64,000 nt of DNA. Source: Halorussus salinus. GTDB lineage: Archaea; Halobacteriota; Halobacteria; Halobacteriales; Haladaptataceae. Below, one piece after another: positions 33,802-42,012 of the stretch; positions within the stretch are counted from its first letter, which is position 1, and each line of letters begins with the position of its first letter. Where the stretch lies: the NCBI RefSeq assembly GCF_004765815.2, contig NZ_ML974127.1, forward strand, positions 1,521,203-1,585,202. The letters run 5' to 3'. The notes under the pieces are model-generated. The model did no database searches and was not told the DNA's origin. It worked only from the letters and a program-made list of their open reading frames with translations. A program made the position numbers and the translations under genes.

Positions 33802-36800
33802 ATGAGTTCCGTCTTCACCGACGAAGACCGTCGCGAAATCGCCGGGCGCGCGCGGACGCTCGCGGAGCGCCTCGACGGCCCGGCCAACGTCGCCGAGGAG
33901 TCGCCACCTATCGACCCCGAGCGCGTCCTCGACGAGTGGCGAGCGACGTTTCCCGACGAGGAGTCCTTTCGGGCGCGACTCGCGCACGAGGACCTCACCG
34001 AGGAGACCGTGCGCGAACACATCGCGGCGACGCGATGGCCCGCCGACGAACCGCTCCCCGACTGGATAGACCGCTTGTCGAGGCTCGTCGGCCGCGTCGA
34101 GTCGAGTACCGAAGCCGACCGGGACGCCGCGGCGACCCCCGACGAGACGCCGTTCGAGGAGTTGCTCGCCGCGGTCGTGAGCGTCGCCCGCGAGGGGGTA
34201 GCCGTCGATTCGGTCCCGGTGGAGACGATTTCGTCGCTGGAGCGCCAACTCGCGGAGCGACTCGAATCGCTGTGCGTCCGGCCGCTGTACGTCGAGTTCA
34301 AGAGCTTCGTGGAGCATCACGACCCCGAACTGGCGGCGACGAGTCCCGACGAGGTGGCCGACCCGCCGACCGACTACTACGAGCGGTTCGTCGCGGCGAT
34401 GTTCGACGGCGGGTTCCGGAGCCTCTGTCTGGAGTACCCCGTCCTCGCGCGCCAGTTGGTGTCGCTCGTCGGCGACTGGCGGGAGGCGGTCGAAGAACTC
34501 TGCCGACGCGTGGCGGCCGACAGCGACGCTCTGCGCGACGAGTTCGACGTTCGAGGCGACGTGACCGACCTCGACGCGCTCGCCGCGGACGCCCACGCTG
34601 GCGGCCGGGTCCCGGTTCGGGTCGCCTTCGAGGAGGGCGCGGTCGTCTACAAGCCCCGGCCGGTCGGCGGCGAGGTCGCGTTCTACGAGATTCTCGGCCG
34701 TCTGGACGACCACCTCTCGACGCCCGACTTCGACTCGCCGACGCTCCTCGAACGCGAGGGGTACGGCTGGATGGAACTGCGCGAGTACCGCGACCTCTCC
34801 GACCAGTCGGCCGCCGACGAGTACTACGAGCGCGCCGGGGCCGTCCTCGGTCTGGCGTACCTCCTCAACTTCACCGACTGTCACTACGAGAACGTCGTCG
34901 CCGAGGGCGACGCGCCGACGATACTCGACGGCGAGACGGTCTTTCACCCCCACGTCGAGTCCGAGGCCAAGCCCTTCGAGACCGAGGCCAGCGCCGTGGT
35001 GGACCGGTCGGTCCTGCTGTCGGTGCTGTTGCCGTTCTCGGTCGGGGACCCGCGGGCCGACCGCGGCGGCCGGTTCGCCGACAAGGTGGCCGGACTCGGG
35101 AGCGACGGCGACGAGACGCCGCTCCCCGGCAAGTCCGAACCGACCATCGAGGCGGTCGGGACGGACGTGATGAGCGTCGAGATGGAACCGGTGACGGTGG
35201 ACCCGAGCGAGAACACGCCCTCCATCGACGGGACCGACCTGCCGCCCGAGGAGTCCGTCGATGCCCTCGTCGCCGGGTTCGAGGAGACCTACGAGACGGT
35301 CCGGGACCTCCACGACGAGGGGCGGTTCCTCGCAGACATCGCCACGCCCGAACTGGTCGCGGGCGTCGAGACGCGACTCCTCTATCGCTCGACCGGTCGG
35401 TACGCCGAACTCCTCCGGTCGACGGCGGCCCGGAACCCGCTCCGGGACGGCGCGCGCCTGACCGTCGAGTTCGAGGAGTTGGCGGTGCCGTTCTTCGACG
35501 GAACCGTCGAGTCCGACCGGCTCTGGGAGCTGTACGACGCCGAGCGGCGCTCGCTCCGGAAACTGGACGTGCCGCGGTTCGCGTCGCGGGCCGACGAGTC
35601 GAGCCTGTTCCACCGCGGCGAACGACTCGACGCGACGGTGGACCGCACCGGCTACGAGTTCGTCCGCCAGCGACTCGACGCGATGGACGATTTCGACCAG
35701 CGGCGACAGTCGTGGCTGATTCGGGAGGCGGTCGGCGAGGTCACGACCGCCGAGGGGCCGCCGCCGTCCGGCGACGAAGCCACCGGAAGGGACGGGAACG
35801 GGGACAGAAACGGGAACGGGTCTCGCCGGGACGACCGCTTCCGGCGGGAAGCCATCGACCTCTTCGAGGAGGCCGCCGACGCGCGGGTCGAGGCGACCGA
35901 CGAGCCGAGTTGGGTCTCGATAGTCCCGGAGTCGGGAATCAACCTCTACCCGGCCGACGACTCGCTGTTCTGGGGTCGAGGCGGCGTCGCGCTGACCGCG
36001 GCCGCGCTGGCCGACGAGACCGGCCGGGACCGCTACCGGCGACTCGCCGACGAGACGCTGGCCCCCGTGGTCGAGCGAATCTTCGAAGGGAGCGTCGAGT
36101 TCGACCACGGCGGGATGCAGGGCATCGGCTCGGTCGTCTACGTCCTCTCGGTGGTGGCGGAACTCCTCGGCGACGACCGCTACCGGGAGGCCGCGCTCGC
36201 CGCGGCCGAGACCGTCACGTCCGAGCGCGTCGCCGAGGCCGACACCTTCGACGTGGTTGACGGCGTGGCGGGGACGCTACTGGGCCTGCTGGCGTACTAC
36301 GAGCGGTACGGAGATGAAGACCGTAGCGGAGACGGTGGCGACGAGGAGGGCGGCGACGATGGCGACGCCAGCCCCGATATCCTGCGGCGCGCGGCCGACT
36401 GCGGCGACCGACTGCTGGACGCTCGAACCGAGGTGGACGGCTACCGCGTCTGGGAGACGACCAGCGACGACGTGCCCTACACCGGGTTCGCCCACGGCTC
36501 CAGCGGCATCGCCTACGCGCTCGCCCGCCTCGCCGCGGCGACCGACGAGGATGCCGACCGAAATGGCAACGCCGACCGAAATGGCAACACCGACCGAGAC
36601 GGCAACACTGACCGAGACGGCAACGCCGACCGATACGCCGACGCGGTTCGAGAGGCGCTGGCCTTCGAGTCGTCGCTCTACGACCCGTCACGGACCAACT
36701 GGCGACAGGCCGCGACCCGCGAGACCTACCAAGACCGCTGGTGTCACGGCCGCACGGGGATGGCGCTCGCCCGAATCGGTATCGGCGAACTCCTCGGCGA

Positions 36801-37128
36801 CGACGCGCTGGTCGCGGACGCCCGCGAGGCGCTGGCCGCGACCGCGGCCGACGACGGGGCGTCGCTCGACAATCTCTGCTGCGGGAACTTCGGCCGGGTC
36901 GAAGCCCTGCTGGTCGGGGCGCGCCGCGCCGGGTGCGACGACGCGCTCGCGGGTGACCTCGCCGGGCGGTGTCTCGCTAGACGCGAGCGCGACGGTCTCC
37001 TCTCACTGCCCGCCCACGACTCGGCGTTCGTGAACCCGACGTTCTTCGACGGAGTTTCCGGGCCGTCGTACACGCTACTTCGCCTGCGGAACCCGGAAAC
37101 GCTCCCGTCCGTCCTCTTGCTGGAGTGA
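33802..37128 (+). CDS. lanM: Class II lanthipeptide synthetase (LanM)
   Basis: A 1108-aa bifunctional enzyme that dehydrates Ser/Thr and forms thioether rings. The ATG at 33802 is preferred over the GTG at 33793. Residues about 130-650 are the DUF4135 dehydratase with VVYKPRPVGGEV, LREYRDLSDQ and NFTDCHYENVV, the kinase-like ATP and catalytic loops. Residues about 690-1105 are the LanC cyclase; zinc ligands are Cys981 (RWCHGRTG) and Cys1026/Cys1027 (NLCCGNFG), a three-Cys site as in ProcM-type enzymes. Two low-complexity Asp/Arg/Gly/Asn inserts interrupt the protein near residues 655-675 and 915-945. A precursor gene follows 190 bases downstream. Confidence 0.95.
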   Translation: MSSVFTDEDRREIAGRARTLAERLDGPANVAEESPPIDPERVLDEWRATFPDEESFRARLAHEDLTEETVREHIAATRWPADEPLPDWIDRLSRLVGRVESSTEADRDAAATPDETPFEELLAAVVSVAREGVAVDSVPVETISSLERQLAERLESLCVRPLYVEFKSFVEHHDPELAATSPDEVADPPTDYYERFVAAMFDGGFRSLCLEYPVLARQLVSLVGDWREAVEELCRRVAADSDALRDEFDVRGDVTDLDALAADAHAGGRVPVRVAFEEGAVVYKPRPVGGEVAFYEILGRLDDHLSTPDFDSPTLLEREGYGWMELREYRDLSDQSAADEYYERAGAVLGLAYLLNFTDCHYENVVAEGDAPTILDGETVFHPHVESEAKPFETEASAVVDRSVLLSVLLPFSVGDPRADRGGRFADKVAGLGSDGDETPLPGKSEPTIEAVGTDVMSVEMEPVTVDPSENTPSIDGTDLPPEESVDALVAGFEETYETVRDLHDEGRFLADIATPELVAGVETRLLYRSTGRYAELLRSTAARNPLRDGARLTVEFEELAVPFFDGTVESDRLWELYDAERRSLRKLDVPRFASRADESSLFHRGERLDATVDRTGYEFVRQRLDAMDDFDQRRQSWLIREAVGEVTTAEGPPPSGDEATGRDGNGDRNGNGSRRDDRFRREAIDLFEEAADARVEATDEPSWVSIVPESGINLYPADDSLFWGRGGVALTAAALADETGRDRYRRLADETLAPVVERIFEGSVEFDHGGMQGIGSVVYVLSVVAELLGDDRYREAALAAAETVTSERVAEADTFDVVDGVAGTLLGLLAYYERYGDEDRSGDGGDEEGGDDGDASPDILRRAADCGDRLLDARTEVDGYRVWETTSDDVPYTGFAHGSSGIAYALARLAAATDEDADRNGNADRNGNTDRDGNTDRDGNADRYADAVREALAFESSLYDPSRTNWRQAATRETYQDRWCHGRTGMALARIGIGELLGDDALVADAREALAATAADDGASLDNLCCGNFGRVEALLVGARRAGCDDALAGDLAGRCLARRERDGLLSLPAHDSAFVNPTFFDGVSGPSYTLLRLRNPETLPSVLLLE
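36549..36640 (+). repeat. 18-bp tandem repeat inside lanM
   Basis: About five copies of an 18-base unit encode D-R-[ND]-G-N-[AT]. The array expands a surface loop in the LanC domain between the FAHGSSGIAYALARL helix and the YADAVREAL helix, well away from the zinc ligands. The neighbouring copies differ by single bases. A shorter related stretch lies at about 35785-35830. Confidence 0.8.
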
Positions 37129-37280
37129 CGGCGCGGGAGCGCGTACCCGCTACAAATAAGACTAAACAAGATACATAAATCAATAAATTTAGAAATGATA
37201 TAAATATTGGAATATATTCTAGGTTATTCACCATGAATATTTAGATTTTTTAGAGTTAATAATAGAAAATTCTCACAAAA

Positions 37281-37290
37281 AGATTTAACA
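37281..37290 (+). promoter_or_regulatory. Candidate promoter of the lanthipeptide precursor
   Basis: The element agatttaaca lies 28-37 bases before the ATG at 37318, the right distance for a TATA box with a leader of a few bases. The 150 bases upstream are strongly A/T-rich. A separate promoter would let the precursor be made in excess of LanM. Confidence 0.55.
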
Positions 37291-37317
37291 GTAGAGAGTC
37301 CGTCGAAAACATCTGCA

Positions 37318-37464
37318 ATGTCAGTTGCAATCGAAGCCGACGCCGGTAGCAAGGAACAGTACGACAGCGAGTTCACCGTCGAGACCACCGAGGACGTGCC
37401 GGAGCAGGAAGCCGGTCACCGCGACGGATGCGGCTTCACGTGCAGTCCGTTCTCCAGCTGGTAA
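37318..37464 (+). CDS. lanA: Lanthipeptide precursor (LanA), 48 aa
   Basis: The ATG at 37318 opens a 48-codon frame. Residues 1-33 are an acidic leader (EFTVETTEDVPEQEAG). Residues 34-48 are HRDGCGFTCSPFSSW, with Cys38 and Cys42 as thioether donors and Thr41, Ser43, Ser46 and Ser47 as possible dehydration sites. The AG at 32-33 could be the leader-cleavage site, by analogy with double-Gly-type class II leaders, but this is a guess. It directly follows lanM and has its own promoter-like element. Up to two rings are possible. No LanT transporter or protease is nearby. Confidence 0.8.
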   Translation: MSVAIEADAGSKEQYDSEFTVETTEDVPEQEAGHRDGCGFTCSPFSSW

Positions 37465-37783
37465 CACCCGAAACGACTCTTCGTTTTTTACCGCTGATCG
37501 GGACACGAGACCCGCGAGATACCGTCGGGTCGTCGCGTAACCACCTGCCTCGGAGCCGTGTCCGCGGCCAGTCCAGCCGTAGTTCGAGACCGACGAGCCG
37601 TGACTCGAAGGTTCTTGAACGAAGTACAGTGACCGAATGGAGTTCTCGATAGCGGTCGGACTGAGAAGCGGGCGCACACGTCTCGAAACTACCTGACGGG
37701 AAGCTGTCACGACGGTCGCTTCGTCGAAGCCCAACTCGGCCTGCCACAACAGTCACCCGTTCTCGGCCGCTATCCAACAGCGA
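37465..37783. other. Spacer after lanA, no gene seen
   Basis: A T6 run at 37484-37489 (cgtttttta) lies 20 bases after the lanA stop and is a likely terminator. The rest is G/C-rich with no frame that looks coding on either strand. I see no immunity or transport gene in it. Confidence 0.6.
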
Positions 37784-38440
37784 ATGACCACCCACCACCT
37801 CGCCTCGTGGCTCCTGAAACACAGCGACGTTCCGGTCACGGTCCTCAAGCCCGTGGCCACCAGACTCGGCGTCTCGACCAACTACCTCGGCGCGGCGCTG
37901 TTCGCGGGGCAACTCGTCTACGAGAATCAGGAGACCATCGTCAAGTACGCCGACCGAGGAGGCGTCCGGGTGGGCGGGTTCCTGCACCGCAGAGCGGTCG
38001 AACGCTACGGCGAGGACCACGCGCTGACTCAGCACCTCGGCGAGAACGTCGCGGCGCTGGACGAAGCCTTCGAGGGGACCGAGGAGGAAGCTGTCACGTT
38101 CGCGGAGTTCTATCGGCGACTCCGGGCGGTGGACCGCGACGCGCCCCGACTCACGCCACCGGCGGAACTCCTCGACGCCGACTTGCCCGACGCGGACCTG
38201 CCCGACGCGAGGCTCCCCGACGACGCGATGCCGGACGTTGATTTCTCCGACGAGCGATTGCCGGACGTGGACCTCCCCGACGGCCGACTCCCGGACGTGG
38301 ACGTGTCGGGGGTCCTCGGCGGCGCGACCGCCGCGGTCGCCGACCAGCGCGACCGCCTGCGGGACCTGCGGCCCGACTTCGGGGACGACGCTGACGACGA
38401 GAGCGACCCGGTCGAGATTCCGGTCCGCGACGAAAACTGA
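37784..38440 (+). CDS. Hypothetical protein with pentapeptide-like repeats, 218 aa
   Basis: The N-terminal 125 residues are predicted helical (LASWLLKHSDVPVTVLKPVA, FAEFYRRLRAVDRD) and match nothing I know. Residues 131-175 are nine consecutive pentads of the form D-x-[DR]-[LMF]-[PS], for example DADLPDADLPDARLP, resembling A(D/N)Lxx pentapeptide repeats that build a right-handed beta-helix. A short acidic tail follows. Pentapeptide proteins can act as DNA mimics or self-protection factors, and this is the first gene after lanA, but the link is only positional. Confidence 0.65.
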   Translation: MTTHHLASWLLKHSDVPVTVLKPVATRLGVSTNYLGAALFAGQLVYENQETIVKYADRGGVRVGGFLHRRAVERYGEDHALTQHLGENVAALDEAFEGTEEEAVTFAEFYRRLRAVDRDAPRLTPPAELLDADLPDADLPDARLPDDAMPDVDFSDERLPDVDLPDGRLPDVDVSGVLGGATAAVADQRDRLRDLRPDFGDDADDESDPVEIPVRDEN

Positions 38441-38653
38441 CCACATCTATTCTCAAACCGTTTACATCGTTTTGGGAAGCGTATCCTCGATTCCCTCGAC
38501 TCGACCGAACCGACTGGACCCGACCCCTCGCCGGTTCGCCGCGCGCGGTCGAACGGGAGAACTAAGTTCCGGACCGGCCATCCTCGGGACGATGACCTCC
38601 TCGCGTGCCGACCGCGCCGGGCGACCAGCGACCGGAGACTCCTCGGGGAGACT

Positions 38654-38731
38654 CCGGACCGCGGACTGCACCGACCGACCCCGGACCGCGGACCGCACCG
38701 ATCGACTCCCGACCGCCGACGCGCCGCACCG
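38654..38731. repeat. ~27-bp degenerate tandem repeat
   Basis: Three imperfect copies of a unit near CCGGACCGCGGACYGCACCGA occupy the last 78 bases before the ATG of the next gene. The unit differs from the arrays at 1752 and 60673. The array covers the place where a promoter would be expected. Confidence 0.65.
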
Positions 38732-39142
38732 ATGAAGTCTCCCGAACACGCCGCGCTCGGGAGCGTCGCCTCGCTACTCCTCGTCGCGGCGCTTCCCATC
38801 TCGATACCCGTCGAAGCCGCGCTGCTGGTCGCGTACGGCGTCCTGCTCTCGGTGTTCGTGGACCTCGACCACTTCGTCGTCGCGCGCTACCTCGCGGGCG
38901 ACTGGTCGCACTTCCGGCGGTGCGTCGCCGACCCCAAGTTCGCGTTCACCGAGCAGGAGTCGGTGTTCGACGGCGTGGACACCCAGACGCTGGAGACGCT
39001 TCGCCTGCTGAGTCACCTGCTTCTGGGCGGCGCGTGGGTCGGTCTCCTCGGACTGGTCCGACCGGTCTACGCGCTGTTTACCGCGGGCGTCCTCTACGTT
39101 CACGTCGTCGCCGACCTTCTGCGGGACGCGGACGTGGCGTGA
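38732..39142 (+). CDS. Small integral membrane protein, 136 aa
   Basis: Four predicted membrane helices: SVASLLLVAALPISI, EAALLVAYGVLLSVFV, LLSHLLLGGAWVGLLGL and LFTAGVLYVHVVADLL. A VDLDHFVVARYL motif follows helix 2, resembling the D-x-D-H of YdjM-like membrane hydrolases, and the N-terminus EHAALGSVAS fits that group. The metal-site residues are not complete enough to claim hydrolase activity. It is transcribed alone, ahead of dinB. Confidence 0.6.
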   Translation: MKSPEHAALGSVASLLLVAALPISIPVEAALLVAYGVLLSVFVDLDHFVVARYLAGDWSHFRRCVADPKFAFTEQESVFDGVDTQTLETLRLLSHLLLGGAWVGLLGLVRPVYALFTAGVLYVHVVADLLRDADVA

Positions 39143-39202
39143 CTCGTACCAGTTTCGTCCCGAACTGAAGCTTTAACCGACCGCGGAAACCATCCCCGAC
39201 AG

Positions 39203-40714
39203 ATGACTGGCGGGTCCCGCTTGCCGGGGACGCCCGACGACGACGAGACCGGCGACCCCATCGTCCTCCATGTGGACATGGACTGCTTCTACGCGGCCTG
39301 TGAGCGGCGGCGCGAACCGCGACTGGAGGGCGAACCCGTCGTGGTCGGGATGGGCTACGAGGGCGGCGAGACCCACGGCGCGGTCGCCACCGCGAGTTAC
39401 GAGGCCCGCGAGTACGGCGTGGACAGCGCGCAAGCCATCTCGACTGCACTGGAGCGACTGCCGCGGAAGGCGGCGGTAGCGGCCGAGAATGGCGAGGATT
39501 CCGACCGACCCGCCAGCGACGTGGACCCCGAGGAGGCGGGTTACTACCGGCCGGTGGACATGGACTACTACGAGGAGGTCAGTTCGGAGGTCAAGGAAAT
39601 CCTCCACGAGTCGGCCGACGTGGTGCGGGAGGTCAGCATCGACGAGGCGTACCTCGACGTGACCGACCGGACCGCGTGGGAGGTCGCCGAGGGGTTCGCC
39701 CGCCACGTCAAACACCGCATCGACCGCGAAGTCGGCGTGACCGCGAGCGTCGGCGTCGCGCCGAACATGTCCGCCGCGAAAATCGCCAGCGACCACGACA
39801 AGCCCGACGGTCTCGTCGTGGTCGAACCCGGCGAAGTCGGGGACTTTCTGGCACCCCTCGACGTGGGCGAGATTCACGGCGTCGGCCCCGTCACGGCCCG
39901 CAAGTTGCGCGGGATGGGCATCGAGACGGCGGCGGACCTCGCGGTTGCCGACCGCGCGGAGTTGGAAGCGCGATTCGGCGAGCGCGGCGCGGAGATGCAC
40001 CGCCGAGCGCGCGGCGAAGACCGACGCGAGGTCACACCCACGGGTCGCCCCAAGAGCCTCTCGCGGGAGTCGGCGTTCACCGAGGCGACCGACGACGACG
40101 AGCGCAAGCGCGACCAGATTCGAACGTTGGCGGAGGCGGTGGCCGACCGCGCCCGGCGGAAGGGCGCGATGTACCGCACCATCGGTATCAAGGCCGTCAC
40201 GCCGCCCTACGACGTGAACACCCGCGCGAAGTCGTTGCCCGGCCCGGTGGACGAACCCGAACTGGTCGAGGAGGTCGCGCTCGAACTCCTCGGCGAGTTT
40301 TCCGGCGTCGAGGTCAGGAAGGTCGGCGTCCGGGTCTCGAACCTCTCCTTTGCCGACGGCGAGCAGGCGAGTCTGGGCGACGCGTGGGGGTCGAGCGGAG
40401 ACGATGCCGAACGGGCCGCGAGCGAGGCCCCGAATCCGGAGGACGACGGACAGGCTTCGCTCGGTCGGCAGTGGGACGACGATTCTGCCTCCGGTGACAA
40501 CGACGACGATTCCGGCGGCGACTCGGCCAGCGAACCTCCCGCGAGCGACCTCGACGGTCAACTCTCGCTGGCCCGCGAGTGGGACGTGGCGGACGACGCG
40601 TCCGGCGAGTTGGCCGTGAACGACGCCGAAGAGACGGACTCGGACGGAACCGACCCCGACCAACGCGACGAGTCGGACCCCGAGGGGCAGGTGTCGCTCG
40701 ACGACTTCGGGTAG
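39203..40714 (+). CDS. dinB: Y-family DNA polymerase (DinB/Pol IV) with a long tail
   Basis: A 503-aa translesion polymerase. Palm/fingers motifs are VLHVDMDCFYAACERR and VSIDEAYLDVTD, giving the metal-binding Asp and Asp-Glu residues. The thumb HhH reads IHGVGPVTARKLRGMGIET and the little finger contains VGVRVSNLSF. After about residue 380 comes an acidic disordered tail with four similar motifs: QASLGDAW (388), QASLGRQW (417), QLSLAREW (453) and QVSLDDFG (496, the C-terminus). They resemble PCNA-interacting boxes. Normal DinB has one such box, so the repetition is unusual. Confidence 0.95.
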   Translation: MTGGSRLPGTPDDDETGDPIVLHVDMDCFYAACERRREPRLEGEPVVVGMGYEGGETHGAVATASYEAREYGVDSAQAISTALERLPRKAAVAAENGEDSDRPASDVDPEEAGYYRPVDMDYYEEVSSEVKEILHESADVVREVSIDEAYLDVTDRTAWEVAEGFARHVKHRIDREVGVTASVGVAPNMSAAKIASDHDKPDGLVVVEPGEVGDFLAPLDVGEIHGVGPVTARKLRGMGIETAADLAVADRAELEARFGERGAEMHRRARGEDRREVTPTGRPKSLSRESAFTEATDDDERKRDQIRTLAEAVADRARRKGAMYRTIGIKAVTPPYDVNTRAKSLPGPVDEPELVEEVALELLGEFSGVEVRKVGVRVSNLSFADGEQASLGDAWGSSGDDAERAASEAPNPEDDGQASLGRQWDDDSASGDNDDDSGGDSASEPPASDLDGQLSLAREWDVADDASGELAVNDAEETDSDGTDPDQRDESDPEGQVSLDDFG

Positions 40715-40911
40715 TCTTCGACGCGAATCTCGGTTGCCGGACCGGCGCGCGGTGGCGGTGCGGGGCGGGGCAGTGCGGTGCTGTGCGGCGACTCCTTTGT
40801 TCAAGCCTGTAGCTAGCTCCTCGACACTCTCCTCGGTCACTCCGAAATTTCCGAGATTACTCGACTTTGTGAGGTTTTCGGGCTACCCGCCCGTTCCGAG
40901 ACTTCGCCGAC

Positions 40912-41883
40912 TCACCTCGCCGCGCCGCGATACTTCGCCAACTCCGCCGCCAACTCCCGATTCTTCAGCAGGACGAATCCCGCGACGACCACGCCGAACC
41001 CGACCAGCGTCGAGGAGTACACCGGTTCGTCCAGCAACCACCACCCGACCCCCACCGAGACCACCGGCACGAGGTAGGAGACCAGATTCACCTCCAGCGG
41101 GCCGACCCGCGACAGGAGGTCGAAGTAGACGACGAAGCCCACGCCGCTGGCGAACACCGCGAGGTAGGCCACCGCGAGCAGGGCCGGGAGCGCGAGTCCG
41201 GCGACGGGGACCTCCTCGCCGAGCGCGAGGCTCAGGCCCGCCTGTATCGCCGCGCCCACCGCCATCGCCGCGCCGGTCAGCGAGACGGTGGGCATCGACG
41301 GCCTGAACCGCCGGACCAGCACCGTGCCGAGGGTGACGCTCACCGCCGCCGCGAACACCAGCGCCGGACCGAGGAGCGCGGTGGCGAACGCGCCGAGTTC
41401 GAGCGAACCATCGCCGACCGCGGCGCTCGCGCCCGCGTCGCCACCGAGCGTCGCGGGGTCGGGTCCGACCACGATGGCGACGCCGAGGAACCCCACGACC
41501 AACCCGAGCGCGCCGCGAGGAGAGACGGTCTCCTCGGGGAGCAGGATAGCGCCGACGAGGACGGTCAGAATCGGAATCGCGCTGAAGACGATCGCCGCGA
41601 CTCCGGCGGTCGTGAACTGCTGGCCGACGAAGGTCAGACCGCTCCCGCCGATGAAGAAGACGCCGCCCGCGAGGACCGCCAGCCAGTCCGCCCGCGTCCG
41701 GGGCCGCCAGTAGTCGGTCGTGGCGAGCGCGTAGCCGAGGAGAAGCGCCGCGGAGACGGCGTAGCGCACCGCCGCGAGCGCCAGCGGCGGGAGGTAACGG
41801 AGGCCGACCTCGATGGCGGGAAAGGCTCCGCCGAACAGGAGCGTCATGACCGCGAAGGCCGTCAGGTCGCGCGTGCGGGACAC
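40912..41883 (-). CDS. EamA/DMT-family transporter
   Basis: A 323-aa protein with ten predicted membrane helices in two EamA repeats. The first starts LTAFAVMTLLFGGAFPAIEVGLR, the second near FVYFDLLSRVGPLEVN-type text (VVYFDLLSRVGPLEVNLVSY). It ends in a short basic tail. EamA proteins export or import small metabolites such as amino acids or nucleosides; the substrate is not evident. It is convergent with dinB and divergent from the HerA-like gene. Confidence 0.85.
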   Translation of the reverse strand: MSRTRDLTAFAVMTLLFGGAFPAIEVGLRYLPPLALAAVRYAVSAALLLGYALATTDYWRPRTRADWLAVLAGGVFFIGGSGLTFVGQQFTTAGVAAIVFSAIPILTVLVGAILLPEETVSPRGALGLVVGFLGVAIVVGPDPATLGGDAGASAAVGDGSLELGAFATALLGPALVFAAAVSVTLGTVLVRRFRPSMPTVSLTGAAMAVGAAIQAGLSLALGEEVPVAGLALPALLAVAYLAVFASGVGFVVYFDLLSRVGPLEVNLVSYLVPVVSVGVGWWLLDEPVYSSTLVGFGVVVAGFVLLKNRELAAELAKYRGAAR

Positions 41884-42012
41884 TCGGCGGACTACGGCGA
41901 AATCCCGGAAAGGTGTTCTGTCGGGCGAGTGGCGCGACTTTCGGGCCGCGACCGACTCCAGCGCCGACGCCCCGACAGTTTATGGTGGCCCGGTGAGAGG
42001 TAGCCCGCAAGA

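Noticed and set aside
33736..36108. 790-aa minus-strand frame opposite lanM
   Set aside because: It lacks domains, is dominated by Arg, Val and Gly, and lies entirely opposite a clear LanM.
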